Below, piece after piece: positions 33,979-42,559 of a stretch of DNA of 64,000 nucleotides. Each line of letters begins with the position of its first letter. The stretch's first letter is position 1. The stretch comes from Candidatus Roizmanbacteria bacterium UBA1450 (lineage in GTDB: Bacteria > Patescibacteriota > Microgenomatia > UBA1406 > GWC2-37-13), in the NCBI GenBank assembly GCA_002329205.1, contig DCTC01000001.1, positions 520,623-584,622 of the forward strand. Reading direction: 5' to 3'. The notes under the pieces are model-generated. The model made no database searches, had not been told where the DNA came from, and saw only the letters and a program-made list of their open reading frames with translations. Both the position numbers and the translations under genes were made by a program.

Positions 33979-34344
33979 ATGTACATACTGATTGCTGATG
34001 ATGACACTTTTTTTCAAAAATTTTATCAATCACAGCTGATTGAAAAAGGCTATGAAGTAGAAGTCGCGGTCAATGGTGAAGACGCACTCATACAAATGCG
34101 TACAAAAAAACCGCAATTACTCATATTGGATATTATTATGCCGAAAAAAGATGGATTTGAAGTTCTGAGTGAGATGTCACAAGATCCGTCTCTGGCCAAA
34201 ATCCCCGTATTAATTTTTTCTACGCTGGGACAGGAACAAGATGTGAAACATGCCCTGGAGCTCGGGGCAAAAGGGTATGTGAATAAAAGTTTTTTTGATC
34301 TGGATGCTCTTATTACCAAAATAGAGCAAGTTTCAAAATTGTAA
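33979..34344 (+). CDS. Single-domain response regulator (CheY-like)
   Basis: 121 residues, receiver only. The acidic pair is in IADDDTFF, the phospho-acceptor Asp in LLILDIIMPKKDG (near 53), Ser/Thr in IFSTLG and the Lys in YVNKSFF. The ATG at 33979 is chosen over an upstream TTG. It lies between Hpt and pilB, so it is probably a phosphorelay output to the pilus machinery. Confidence 0.9.
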   Translation: MYILIADDDTFFQKFYQSQLIEKGYEVEVAVNGEDALIQMRTKKPQLLILDIIMPKKDGFEVLSEMSQDPSLAKIPVLIFSTLGQEQDVKHALELGAKGYVNKSFFDLDALITKIEQVSKL

Positions 34345-34350
34345 CTATAT

Positions 34351-36027
34351 ATGCTTCTCAAAATTGAAGAACTCAAGGAACTGCTTACATCTATCGGGAT
34401 TCTGGATGACGCCAAAATCAAACTGGTAGAACAATATACCAAAGATGCTCATACTGATTTTGTAGACGCTCTTCTCCAAATGAATATTATCTCCGATGAA
34501 AAATTGGGAATCACAGTAGCAAATCATCTCAAGATTCCTTTTGTCTCGCTTGCCAAAATTTCCATACCTGAGGACGTCTTCCATATCGTTCCGGAAAAAA
34601 TTGCACGTAAAAAAAAGGTTATTGCATTCGCCCGTGATCAAGCAGGAATCAAACTCGCCATGGCTGATCCGCGAGATAAGGAAATAATTGACATGGTGTC
34701 TCACAAGACGCAAGCCAAAGTACTTCCTCATTTGGCAACGGAGCGCGACATTCTCAATACTTTTTATATTTTCAAAAAAGATCTGCAGAAAGCATTTGAT
34801 AAGATACTGGGTGATACCAAAGACAAAAAACCTGCACATGACATCTCCGTCTCAAAGATTGTAGATCTTATTCTTGAGACTGCATTCTATGATAAAGTTT
34901 CTGATATCCATATCGAACCTCAGGAAGAAAATGCTTTGGTACGATATCGTATTGACGGTATTTTGCATGATGTCGTCGTCTACCCGAAATATCTACATGA
35001 ACGTATCATGACACGCATCAAAGTTTTGTCCCAGCTCCGAACGGATGAGCATATGAGCCCTCAGGACGGGAAAATGAGATTTGAAATCGAAGACAGCTAT
35101 CTGGATCTTCGTGTGTCCATCATACCTATTGTCAACGGTGAAAAAGGGGTACTCAGGCTTTTATCAACCCAGAATAGATCAATAACTCTTACTGACTTGG
35201 GCATGAGCGACCAGGATTTAGAAAAAGTCAGCCGCGCCTATACGAAATCATACGGGATGATTCTAGCAACCGGACCCACAGGTTCGGGAAAATCAACTTC
35301 GATTTATGCGATCTTGAAAGTACTCAATACAAGATCCAAAAATATCACAACTATTGAAGATCCGGTGGAATATCGTATTGAAGGTGTAAATCAGATTCAG
35401 GTAAATAAAAAAGCAAGTCTCACATTTGCAAGCGGATTACGGTCAATTCTTCGTCAGGACCCAAATATTATCCTAGTCGGAGAGATCCGTGACTCAGAAA
35501 CAGCAAGTATTGCCGTCAATGCAGCATTGACCGGCCATTTGGTCGTATCAACCCTGCATACCAACGATGCAGCCACCGCTTTGCCGCGACTTATGGATAT
35601 GAAAATTGAACCGTTTCTTGTCGCTTCTACTGTAAATGTAATTATTGCCCAGCGTCTGGTCCGGAAAATTTGTGAAATGTGCAAAACAAAAGTAGATGTA
35701 ACGTATGAAGACTTTAGTAAAAATATTCCGCCCGAGCTTATCAAACAACATTTCGGAACAAAAAAAGATATTCATATTTACAAAGGAGCCGGCTGTGACA
35801 TCTGTCATTCAACAGGGTATATGGGCCGTCTTGCCGTATTTGAAGTACTGGAAGTAACAAAAGATATCCGGGAACTGATTCTCAAAAAGGCTGACTCTGA
35901 TATCATCATGCAGCAGGCGAAAAAAGAAGGGATGCTGACTATGCTTGATGATGGTTTGCAAAAAGTCGCACAAGGAAGAACAACTATTGAAGAAGTTCTC
36001 CGTGTTACAAAAGTAGAAGCGATATAA
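34351..36027 (+). CDS. pilB: Type IV pilus assembly ATPase PilB
   Basis: 558 residues. N-terminal MshEN/GspE-N domain (about 1-140), then the hexameric secretion ATPase: Asp and His boxes with LRTDEHMSPQDGKM, Walker A ATGPTGSGKST (near 308), the Walker B region QDPNIILVGEIRD, VSTLHTND, and a four-Cys zinc site (CEMC and CDIC). It powers pilin polymerisation at the inner face of the membrane. It starts seven bases after the receiver gene and leads the operon pilB-pilC-pseudopilins. No PilT retraction ATPase is seen in the window. Confidence 0.95.
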   Translation: MLLKIEELKELLTSIGILDDAKIKLVEQYTKDAHTDFVDALLQMNIISDEKLGITVANHLKIPFVSLAKISIPEDVFHIVPEKIARKKKVIAFARDQAGIKLAMADPRDKEIIDMVSHKTQAKVLPHLATERDILNTFYIFKKDLQKAFDKILGDTKDKKPAHDISVSKIVDLILETAFYDKVSDIHIEPQEENALVRYRIDGILHDVVVYPKYLHERIMTRIKVLSQLRTDEHMSPQDGKMRFEIEDSYLDLRVSIIPIVNGEKGVLRLLSTQNRSITLTDLGMSDQDLEKVSRAYTKSYGMILATGPTGSGKSTSIYAILKVLNTRSKNITTIEDPVEYRIEGVNQIQVNKKASLTFASGLRSILRQDPNIILVGEIRDSETASIAVNAALTGHLVVSTLHTNDAATALPRLMDMKIEPFLVASTVNVIIAQRLVRKICEMCKTKVDVTYEDFSKNIPPELIKQHFGTKKDIHIYKGAGCDICHSTGYMGRLAVFEVLEVTKDIRELILKKADSDIIMQQAKKEGMLTMLDDGLQKVAQGRTTIEEVLRVTKVEAI

Positions 36028-36031
36028 ATCT

Positions 36032-37084
36032 ATGGATAACAAAAAATTGTCACTTCCGACAAAAGATAAAATCGCCCTTTTTGACAACCTCTCCACAATG
36101 CTTGGCGCGGGTATTTCTATCCTTGAAGCGGTTGACTCTCTTCTGGAAGATTCCAAAGGAAACCAGAAAAAATTACTGTCGGAGCTTCGACAGGACCTCA
36201 CGCAGGGAAAACAGGTATATGCTTCGTTCGCCCGATTTCCAAATATATTTGACAAAGTTACAGTCAATATTATTAAAGCATCAGAAGAAGCCGGGACACT
36301 GGACGTGTCCCTAAAGGATATTAAAGTACATATCCAAAAAGAAATGGAATTCCTTGACAAAGTACGATCAGCTATGATTTATCCGCTCGTTATTTTATTT
36401 GTCTTTGTACTGGTGATGCTTCTTATTTTGATTTTCGTGATGCCGAAACTCGCTTCCGTCTTCGGACGGATGGATGTCGAACTGCCGTTGCCGACTCAGG
36501 TGCTCATGTTCCTTTCCAATCTTATCATCCACAATACAATTCCTCTGGTTGCAGGTGTAATAATCATAGTTGCAGGCTTCGTTCTTCTCTACGTCAAAAA
36601 AAGGTCATTTGTCTTGGGGATATTATTTTCCTTACCGCTTATTTCCGGTCTTATTAAGCAAATTGATATTGCCCGTTTCACACGCAGCATGGCACTTCTC
36701 CTTTCATCAGGTTTGACTATTACCAATGCACTGGAGCTTTGTGAAGAGATAGTCTGGCGAAAAGATATGCAAAGACTGGTAGCTCACACTCAAAAATCAG
36801 TTCTTGCCGGGAAGCGATTTGCCGAAGGGATACGGGACGGGAAAGGACTCGTTCCAATGATAGTTATTAAACTTGTTGAAGCAGGAGAAAAAACCGGATC
36901 TCTTGATAAAGCGATGCAGGATGTGTCAGAACATATGGATTATGAAGTACAACGTTCCCTCAATACTCTTACTACGCTTCTTGAGCCGGTCATGCTTCTG
37001 TTTATCGGTGTAGTTGTAGGCGGTATGATGCTTTCCATCATTGCCCCGATCTATAACTTAATCGGTCAGGTAGGAGCCCGTTAA
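36032..37084 (+). CDS. pilC: Type IV pilus inner-membrane platform protein PilC
   Basis: 350 residues with the two GspF cytoplasmic helical domains (about 10-105 and 215-315) and three membrane helices (about 112-145, 165-190, 325-345). Conserved stretches are MLGAGISILEAVDSL, ASEEAGTLDVSL and the second-domain VKLVEAGEKTGSLDKAMQDV. It anchors PilB in the membrane. Four bases separate it from pilB. Confidence 0.95.
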   Translation: MDNKKLSLPTKDKIALFDNLSTMLGAGISILEAVDSLLEDSKGNQKKLLSELRQDLTQGKQVYASFARFPNIFDKVTVNIIKASEEAGTLDVSLKDIKVHIQKEMEFLDKVRSAMIYPLVILFVFVLVMLLILIFVMPKLASVFGRMDVELPLPTQVLMFLSNLIIHNTIPLVAGVIIIVAGFVLLYVKKRSFVLGILFSLPLISGLIKQIDIARFTRSMALLLSSGLTITNALELCEEIVWRKDMQRLVAHTQKSVLAGKRFAEGIRDGKGLVPMIVIKLVEAGEKTGSLDKAMQDVSEHMDYEVQRSLNTLTTLLEPVMLLFIGVVVGGMMLSIIAPIYNLIGQVGAR

Positions 37085-37086
37085 CT

Positions 37087-37569
37087 ATGAATCAAAGACT
37101 TGCAAAACAACAAGGATTCACGCTTATTGAACTAGGCGTTGTATTGGCAATCATGATTATTCTCCTTACATTGTCTGTCGTAAGTATCACGACTGTACAG
37201 CAGCAGGCATATTTGAGTAAATCTCTAGAAGTCTTACTTTCCGATATCAAGCTCCAGCAGACGAAAGCAATGAACGGGCAAACAGACGGTGAGTCAACAA
37301 CCTATCGATACGGCATTTATTTTGACACGGATACATACACTCTCTTTCGAGGCGATGCATACAATTCATCAGATCCGTTTAACTTTACTGTTTCCCTTGA
37401 CGGACAACTCACCTTTAGTTCAGTCACATTTCCCAATTCACAAATCGTTTTTGAAAAAGGATCGGGAGAACTTGTCGGATTTACACCCGGAAGCAATACA
37501 ATAACTCTTTCTGAAGATCCGACAACCATTACGGTCAACCAACTGGGCGTTATCACGAATGTCGAATAA
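37087..37569 (+). CDS. Type IV pilin-like protein (pseudopilin)
   Basis: 160 residues. Short basic leader and the prepilin peptidase site QQG|FTLIELGVV, followed by the hydrophobic N-terminal helix (FTLIELGVVLAIMIILLTLS). The C-terminal half is a beta-rich globular head with no cysteines. Starts two bases after pilC. It resembles GspH/FimT minor pseudopilins; which one is not clear. Confidence 0.85.
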   Translation: MNQRLAKQQGFTLIELGVVLAIMIILLTLSVVSITTVQQQAYLSKSLEVLLSDIKLQQTKAMNGQTDGESTTYRYGIYFDTDTYTLFRGDAYNSSDPFNFTVSLDGQLTFSSVTFPNSQIVFEKGSGELVGFTPGSNTITLSEDPTTITVNQLGVITNVE

Positions 37570-37572
37570 TTT

Positions 37573-39501
37573 ATGAAAAGACATGTATTTGGTCAAACAC
37601 TTATAGAGATACTCATTATTATTGCGCTGCTGGCCATGCTTCTTCCCGTGCTTATTGGAGGTCTTATTACCTCCCGTGAGGGAAGACCGCAGCAATTAAA
37701 AAGGGCTCTTGCTGCTCAGAAAATCCGTGAAACAAAAGAAGCTATGCGCAGTATCCGTGAGGCGGGCTGGAACAATATCAGCATAAACGGCACCTATCAT
37801 GTTACTCATGACGGGGTAAGTTGGGCACTTTCATCCGGATCACATACCGAAAACGGAATTACTACACAAGTCGTAATCTCTGATGTGAGGCGGGATTCAT
37901 CCCATACAATTGTTGCATTGGGCGGTAGTATTGATCCTTCAACAAAAAAAATTGCCATCACCACTTCTTGGCTTAGTCCTATACCTACCAATATTACTTC
38001 TACTCTTTATCTTACCCGCCACCTCGATAACGCCACATATATACAGACAACGGAAGAAGATTTTAACACCGGATCACATGACGGGACAAATGTGGTCAAC
38101 AATGATGGAGGTGAGGTCGTCCTTGGAGCAGGAGGACAGGGAAATTGGTGTGAACCGGGAGACGCAGTTGTAGCTGAGCTTGACTATCCGGGGAATGCAG
38201 AAGCACGGGCAGTTACCGCTATTGAGGGAAGAGTATTTATGGGAACAGGTCAAAATGCTTCCGGGTTACCATTTGGTCATGTTGCGGTATCCAATGACAA
38301 TCCGCCCGTACCACAGCTTGTGGGAACATACAGCAACATTTCACCTCCCAAATCGAATGGTGTTTTCGGAGAATCAAATTATGCATATATCGCGACAGAA
38401 GATAATAATCGTGAAATCAGTATTATTAATTTAACGACCAATCCGTACAGTGAAATTGGTTACTTCAATCCTTCCGGAAATCTTCGGGGTATAAGCGTCT
38501 TTGTTGCCGGAAATGTCGGATATATGACAACCTCAAGCGGCAATTCATTTCGCAGCTTTAATCTCTCTAGTAAATCAGGATCGCGTCCTCAGCTGGGACA
38601 GGTATCCCTTGCTGGTGTAGGTAATTCCATCTATATTCAGGATAATTATGCATACGTTGCTGTAAATTCATCTTCTACACAACTACAAATTATTGATATA
38701 AGCAATCCATCCAGTCCTCAAATTGTCAGTTCAAGACAGTTGTCTAATACTGTTGGCCGCGATGTGTATGTAAATGAGACAGGAACGCGTGCATATGTGG
38801 TAACTGCCAATTCAGGGAGCAATCCTGAATTTTTTATTGTTGATATTACAAATAAAAGCAATCCTTCTGTAGTCTCTGGTGGGACATATGATACCGGCGC
38901 AATGAGCCCCACTGGGGTTCGGGTTGTTCCCGGAGGGAGAGCTATCATTGTCGGAGAATCGGGAGGAGAACGGTATCAGGTACTCAACATTAACAACGAG
39001 AATAATCCAAACAGATGCGGAGGATTAAATGTTCCTCATGATATATATGGCATTGATGCCGTCCTTGAAGGGGATGGTGATGCATACTCTTATATTGTCA
39101 CTGCAGATTCAAATGCAGAATTCAAAATTATTGAGGGAGGACCGGGTGGTCAGTATACCTCAAGTGGTGTATACGAATCTGAGACCTTTGATCTGGGATA
39201 TGGAACTGCATTCAACCGATTTATTCCGACATTCATTCTCCCACCCAATACATCCCTTCAGTTTCAGATTTCAATAGTCGATCCTGTTGCCGGAAGCTGC
39301 AGCGGTGTAACCCATCAGTTCACTGGTCCTGACGGGACTGAAAACACCTATTACACAACGGTTGAGCCTATCGCATTTGACAATAATGACTCAGGGTATG
39401 AAAACCCCGGCCGGTGTTTCCGCTATCGGGCATACTTTGAAACATCTGATTCTTCATCAACACCGATTTTTGAAGAAGTTACCGTCAATTATTCACCATG
39501 A
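37573..39501 (+). CDS. Large minor pilin with C-terminal beta-propeller-like (LVIVD) region
   Basis: 642 residues. It has a prepilin-like N-terminus (KRHVFGQTLIEILIIIALL; the cleavage Gly is present, and a Glu stands at position 5 of the mature form). From about 205 to 540 it carries repeats of about 45 residues of the LVIVD type: AYIATEDNNREISIINLTT, AYVAVNSSSTQLQIIDISNPSSPQIV, AYVVTANSGSNPEFFIVDITN. Such repeats build a beta-propeller. This would be a pilus-tip or shaft-displayed adhesin, analogous in layout to tip proteins such as PilY1; that role is inferred. Three bases after the previous gene. Confidence 0.75.
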   Translation: MKRHVFGQTLIEILIIIALLAMLLPVLIGGLITSREGRPQQLKRALAAQKIRETKEAMRSIREAGWNNISINGTYHVTHDGVSWALSSGSHTENGITTQVVISDVRRDSSHTIVALGGSIDPSTKKIAITTSWLSPIPTNITSTLYLTRHLDNATYIQTTEEDFNTGSHDGTNVVNNDGGEVVLGAGGQGNWCEPGDAVVAELDYPGNAEARAVTAIEGRVFMGTGQNASGLPFGHVAVSNDNPPVPQLVGTYSNISPPKSNGVFGESNYAYIATEDNNREISIINLTTNPYSEIGYFNPSGNLRGISVFVAGNVGYMTTSSGNSFRSFNLSSKSGSRPQLGQVSLAGVGNSIYIQDNYAYVAVNSSSTQLQIIDISNPSSPQIVSSRQLSNTVGRDVYVNETGTRAYVVTANSGSNPEFFIVDITNKSNPSVVSGGTYDTGAMSPTGVRVVPGGRAIIVGESGGERYQVLNINNENNPNRCGGLNVPHDIYGIDAVLEGDGDAYSYIVTADSNAEFKIIEGGPGGQYTSSGVYESETFDLGYGTAFNRFIPTFILPPNTSLQFQISIVDPVAGSCSGVTHQFTGPDGTENTYYTTVEPIAFDNNDSGYENPGRCFRYRAYFETSDSSSTPIFEEVTVNYSP

Positions 39502-40016
39502 AAAAAATTTTGAATTTTATGCAAAAATTCCGTATGCAAAGAACTGGATTTACTCTTTTAGAGCTGCTCATTTTCATGGGATTATTCTCAGTAATTCTTG
39601 TTGTCTTGTCTTCACTGTTTGCGGCAACAGTTCAACAACAACTTGAGACGCAAGGGATGTCTGCAGTTGAATCGGATACCGCATACATTCTCGGACGATT
39701 GCAGTATGATTTTGACCGAGCTGATGCCGTCGTCACTCCCGCCAGCTATGGAGATATAACGGATACATTAACACTTGATATTAATGGACAGGACTTTACC
39801 TATACGATCAATGGCAACTCCCTCGAACTTACAAACCCTACCGGATCTTTTCAATTGCAAAGCACTAGGTCTATCGTTTCCAGTCTCAGCTTCCAGAAAA
39901 TAGGCAATACCGGGGGCAATCCTACTGTGCGTGTTCAAATGACGGTTTCGAGTGTTGCGGAAAACGCCACCGGTGCAGAGACGTCACAAATTGATACTAT
40001 TTTCAGTACGAGATAA
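39498..40016 (+). CDS. Minor pilin, PilW/GspJ-like
   Basis: 172 residues with prepilin site RTG|FTLLELLIFMGLFSVILV after a leader of about 17 residues (longer than usual; the inner Met codons at 8 or 13 are alternative starts). The rest is a beta-rich head. The ATG overlaps the stop of the propeller pilin by four bases (ATGA), pointing to translational coupling. Confidence 0.82.
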   Translation: MKKILNFMQKFRMQRTGFTLLELLIFMGLFSVILVVLSSLFAATVQQQLETQGMSAVESDTAYILGRLQYDFDRADAVVTPASYGDITDTLTLDINGQDFTYTINGNSLELTNPTGSFQLQSTRSIVSSLSFQKIGNTGGNPTVRVQMTVSSVAENATGAETSQIDTIFSTR

Positions 40017-40017
40017 C

Positions 40018-40413
40018 ATGATTACAACAAAATTTTTCTTACGAGGAGAAAACGGACAAACTCTGGTGACACTTCTTGTATTTTCAGTCATGGCAATATC
40101 CGTTGCAGCGGCTGCAGTTGCAATTATGATCAATACCACACGTGCCACCCATATTACAGAATCACGTATACGGATAATGGGGGCAGCAGAAAGCGGGATA
40201 GAAAATGCAGTGATCCGACTTATCCGAAACCCTGATTACACCGGAGAAACGCTTGATTTGGATGACTATACGGTTACTATTACCGTTACCGGGTCGGCAG
40301 CGAAAACCATAACGGCAACGGCAGATAACGGTTTATTTCGTCACAGTGTGCAAGCTACGGCATCGTATGTTGAGAACCGGTTGACAGTTACCTCGTGGGA
40401 CACGGTATACTGA
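40018..40413 (+). CDS. PilX/GspK-like pilus protein
   Basis: 131 residues starting MITTKFFLRGENGQTLVTLL, a single N-terminal hydrophobic helix with the G-Q-T/A-L type junction of PilX-like proteins, followed by GAAESGIENAV (the usual A-A-x-S-G-I-E element). ATG 40018 is one base after the preceding stop, so upstream in-frame starts overlapping that gene are dropped. Part of the minor-pilin set that primes pilus assembly. Confidence 0.78.
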   Translation: MITTKFFLRGENGQTLVTLLVFSVMAISVAAAAVAIMINTTRATHITESRIRIMGAAESGIENAVIRLIRNPDYTGETLDLDDYTVTITVTGSAAKTITATADNGLFRHSVQATASYVENRLTVTSWDTVY

Positions 40414-40417
40414 TAGT

Positions 40418-41506
40418 ATGCGTGCTATAGTTTTTATTGATCGGAATATTCTTTATTATTTTGGCGGCGATGCAAAAACCGCCTTATCCCTTCAGTTGCC
40501 TCCCACCTCGGTTCAGGATATGGAAGTTATTAACAGTGAGGAGCTCGTAAAAGGTATCTCTGATTTCGTGAAAGCAAATAAATTAAAGCCGTCATCACTC
40601 CTCTATTGTTTTTCCTCACAAAACTATTTTCAAAAAGAAATTCCTGAAAAAACCACACCGGAAGAAATTGAATCTCTCCGAATTGAGTTTGCCGATAATG
40701 TCCCTTTTAACCGCGTCCTGAGTAAATATTATATGCAGGGAAAACTTTCGAAAATTATAGCTTTAAATAAGGATTTTGCATTCACGATAAAAAAAGCTTT
40801 TGAGAATCTTTCATTTAGCACGGAAGCAATCGTCCCGGCATTTGCATTGTATGGTGACCAGCCGGTAACATTCAACAGTCAAGTCGGAGAGCAGCTGCTC
40901 AAACACTTCAATTCACTACAGCAAGTGACGTTTCCCGTCCATGATGAAGAGCCGGTCACGGTTGATCATGAAGAAAAAGAATTCACCGGTGAAAAAAAAG
41001 AAAGCAACAAACGGCTGTATGTATTGCTGGGAGTTTTTGGATTGTTGATACTTGTCCTCATACTTTTCTATTACATGATGCGTATTCGACCGGCGCAGAA
41101 ACAGATGTCAGGACAGCTGTCTCCAAGTACGGAACCTGCTCAAACACTGCCGACTTTTACCCCCGTGCCTGTATCACCTTCTCCGACAGTAGCGCCCGAT
41201 GTCGACAAAGAAGATATTATTATTGAGATTTTGAACGGTTCCGGAACACCCGGTGAAGCTGACCGTGTCAAAGACCGCCTGGGAGAAGCCGGGTTTACAA
41301 ATATAATTACCGGCAATGCCCCTACTCAGACCTCAGAAAAAACATCCATTGTATTCAAGCCATCTGTCCCGCGTCTCTACAGAGATGAAGTTGTAACCAT
41401 GGTAAAATCACTCGGGTTTGATGTGATTACCCGTGAAAATGATGAAATTACCAATGACATTTTAATCACGACATTCCAGACCGGTGAAGAAGATAATGAA
41501 TCTTAG
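40418..41506 (+). CDS. Pilus-operon membrane protein with C-terminal LytR_C domain
   Basis: 362 residues. The N-terminal 190 residues look like a cytoplasmic alpha/beta domain that could stand in for PilM (MRAIVFIDRNILYYFGGDAKTALSL...). A membrane helix at about 205-225 and a Pro/Thr-rich linker follow. The LytR C-terminal-type domain comes last (about 265-350; IIIEILNGSGTPGEADRVKDRLGEAGF). It has no LytR catalytic domain. Its place between minor pilins and the major pilin suggests a PilM/N-like alignment role with a wall-facing module. Confidence 0.65.
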   Translation: MRAIVFIDRNILYYFGGDAKTALSLQLPPTSVQDMEVINSEELVKGISDFVKANKLKPSSLLYCFSSQNYFQKEIPEKTTPEEIESLRIEFADNVPFNRVLSKYYMQGKLSKIIALNKDFAFTIKKAFENLSFSTEAIVPAFALYGDQPVTFNSQVGEQLLKHFNSLQQVTFPVHDEEPVTVDHEEKEFTGEKKESNKRLYVLLGVFGLLILVLILFYYMMRIRPAQKQMSGQLSPSTEPAQTLPTFTPVPVSPSPTVAPDVDKEDIIIEILNGSGTPGEADRVKDRLGEAGFTNIITGNAPTQTSEKTSIVFKPSVPRLYRDEVVTMVKSLGFDVITRENDEITNDILITTFQTGEEDNES

Positions 41507-41550
41507 CGCCAATCCTTCCAGTACCACTTTGGAATAAACCGAATTACGTC

Positions 41551-41579
41551 TTGACATGAGTGCAGAATTTATCTATTCT
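41551..41579 (+). promoter_or_regulatory. Sigma-70-type promoter of the major pilin gene
   Basis: TTGACA at 41551-41556, 17-base spacer, TATTCT at 41574-41579. Predicted start of transcription near 41586 leaves a leader of about 20 bases before the ATG at 41608. Among the promoters seen here it has one of the best -35 boxes. Confidence 0.65.
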
Positions 41580-41607
41580 GAAGATATATTATCAATTTCT
41601 ATGTACT

Positions 41608-42048
41608 ATGTTAAAACTTAGAAACAATAAAGGATTTACTCTTATTGAACTCCTCGTTGTGATCGGTATACTTGCCGTTCTCTTGGCAATTACTCTTATT
41701 GCTGTTAATCCCGGACAACAGCTTCAGCAGGCAGATGATACGAAAAGAAGAAGTGATATCAATGCTATCTTGAATGCTGTCAATCAATATATGGTCGCCA
41801 ACAACGGTCAGGTACCAGCAGGTATTGGTGCCACGGAAACTGCTATCAGCAATACCGGAGCAGATCTTTGTTCGCTTCTTGTCCCGACATACATTGCCGC
41901 ACTTCCGCAGGATCCTGCAAGCAATCAGGGAGCAGACATCACAGACTGTACAGCATATGACACCGGTTATGAAGCATCAGCCGAAAATAGCCGTGTCACC
42001 ATCTACGCGCCAGACGCAAATGGTGGTACGATTTCAGTAACTCGATAA
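41608..42048 (+). CDS. Major type IV pilin
   Basis: 146 residues. Prepilin cleavage NNKG|FTLIELLVVIGILAVLLAIT, with the conserved Glu5 of the mature protein, and a small head with two cysteines (DLCSLLVP and ITDCTAYD) that probably form the usual disulfide loop. The second ATG of the region (41608) keeps the leader short; an upstream extension is rejected. It has its own promoter and a terminator directly after it, as expected for an abundant structural pilin. Confidence 0.9.
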   Translation: MLKLRNNKGFTLIELLVVIGILAVLLAITLIAVNPGQQLQQADDTKRRSDINAILNAVNQYMVANNGQVPAGIGATETAISNTGADLCSLLVPTYIAALPQDPASNQGADITDCTAYDTGYEASAENSRVTIYAPDANGGTISVTR

Positions 42049-42060
42049 ATTACTTATCAC

Positions 42061-42092
42061 AAAAACCCCGCTCACAAGGCGGGGTTTTTTTT
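42061..42092 (+). terminator. Rho-independent terminator after the major pilin
   Basis: Stem CCCCGC (42066-42071) and GCGGGG (42079-42084), extended by A/T pairs, 7-base loop, followed by eight T residues. The clearest intrinsic terminator found in the window. Confidence 0.93.
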
Positions 42093-42109
42093 GATATACT
42101 AGAGGGTAT

Positions 42110-42481
42110 ATGGCCAAGAAACGAATTCTTCTCATAGAAGACGATCAATTTTTACATCAGCTTTATTCCGATCTCCTCAAAAATGAACAATATGAGGTAA
42201 CAGGTATTATGAACGGAAACGAAGCATACCAAGCTATCAAGGATAACACATGGGATCTCATCCTTCTTGATGTAATGCTCCCGGGAATGGATGGATTTCA
42301 GATTGTGGAAAATCTTGAAATGGAAAAAATAAAACTGAAATGTCCCGTCATTTATCTGACCAATCTGGACGGAAATGACAATGATAAGAAAAAGCTGGGA
42401 AAAGTCCAGGATCACTGGATCAAAAGCGATATGTCTCCTCCTGACTTTGTCCAAAAAGTACAGGCAATACTTAAAAAATAA
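42110..42481 (+). CDS. Single-domain response regulator
   Basis: 123 residues, receiver only: IEDDQFL, phospho-Asp in LILLDVMLPGMDG (near 54), IYLTNLDG and WIKSDMSP with the conserved Lys. No output domain. TATACT (42095-42100) lies nine bases before the ATG. It stands between the pilin and the VirD4-like gene; its partner kinase is not adjacent. Confidence 0.9.
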   Translation: MAKKRILLIEDDQFLHQLYSDLLKNEQYEVTGIMNGNEAYQAIKDNTWDLILLDVMLPGMDGFQIVENLEMEKIKLKCPVIYLTNLDGNDNDKKKLGKVQDHWIKSDMSPPDFVQKVQAILKK

Positions 42482-42559
42482 CGGAAATCATTCTTTCGCG
42501 CATTTCTAAACGGTATTACCTCATGGTGATCAGCCAGTGAATTACTGTATAATTAATAT

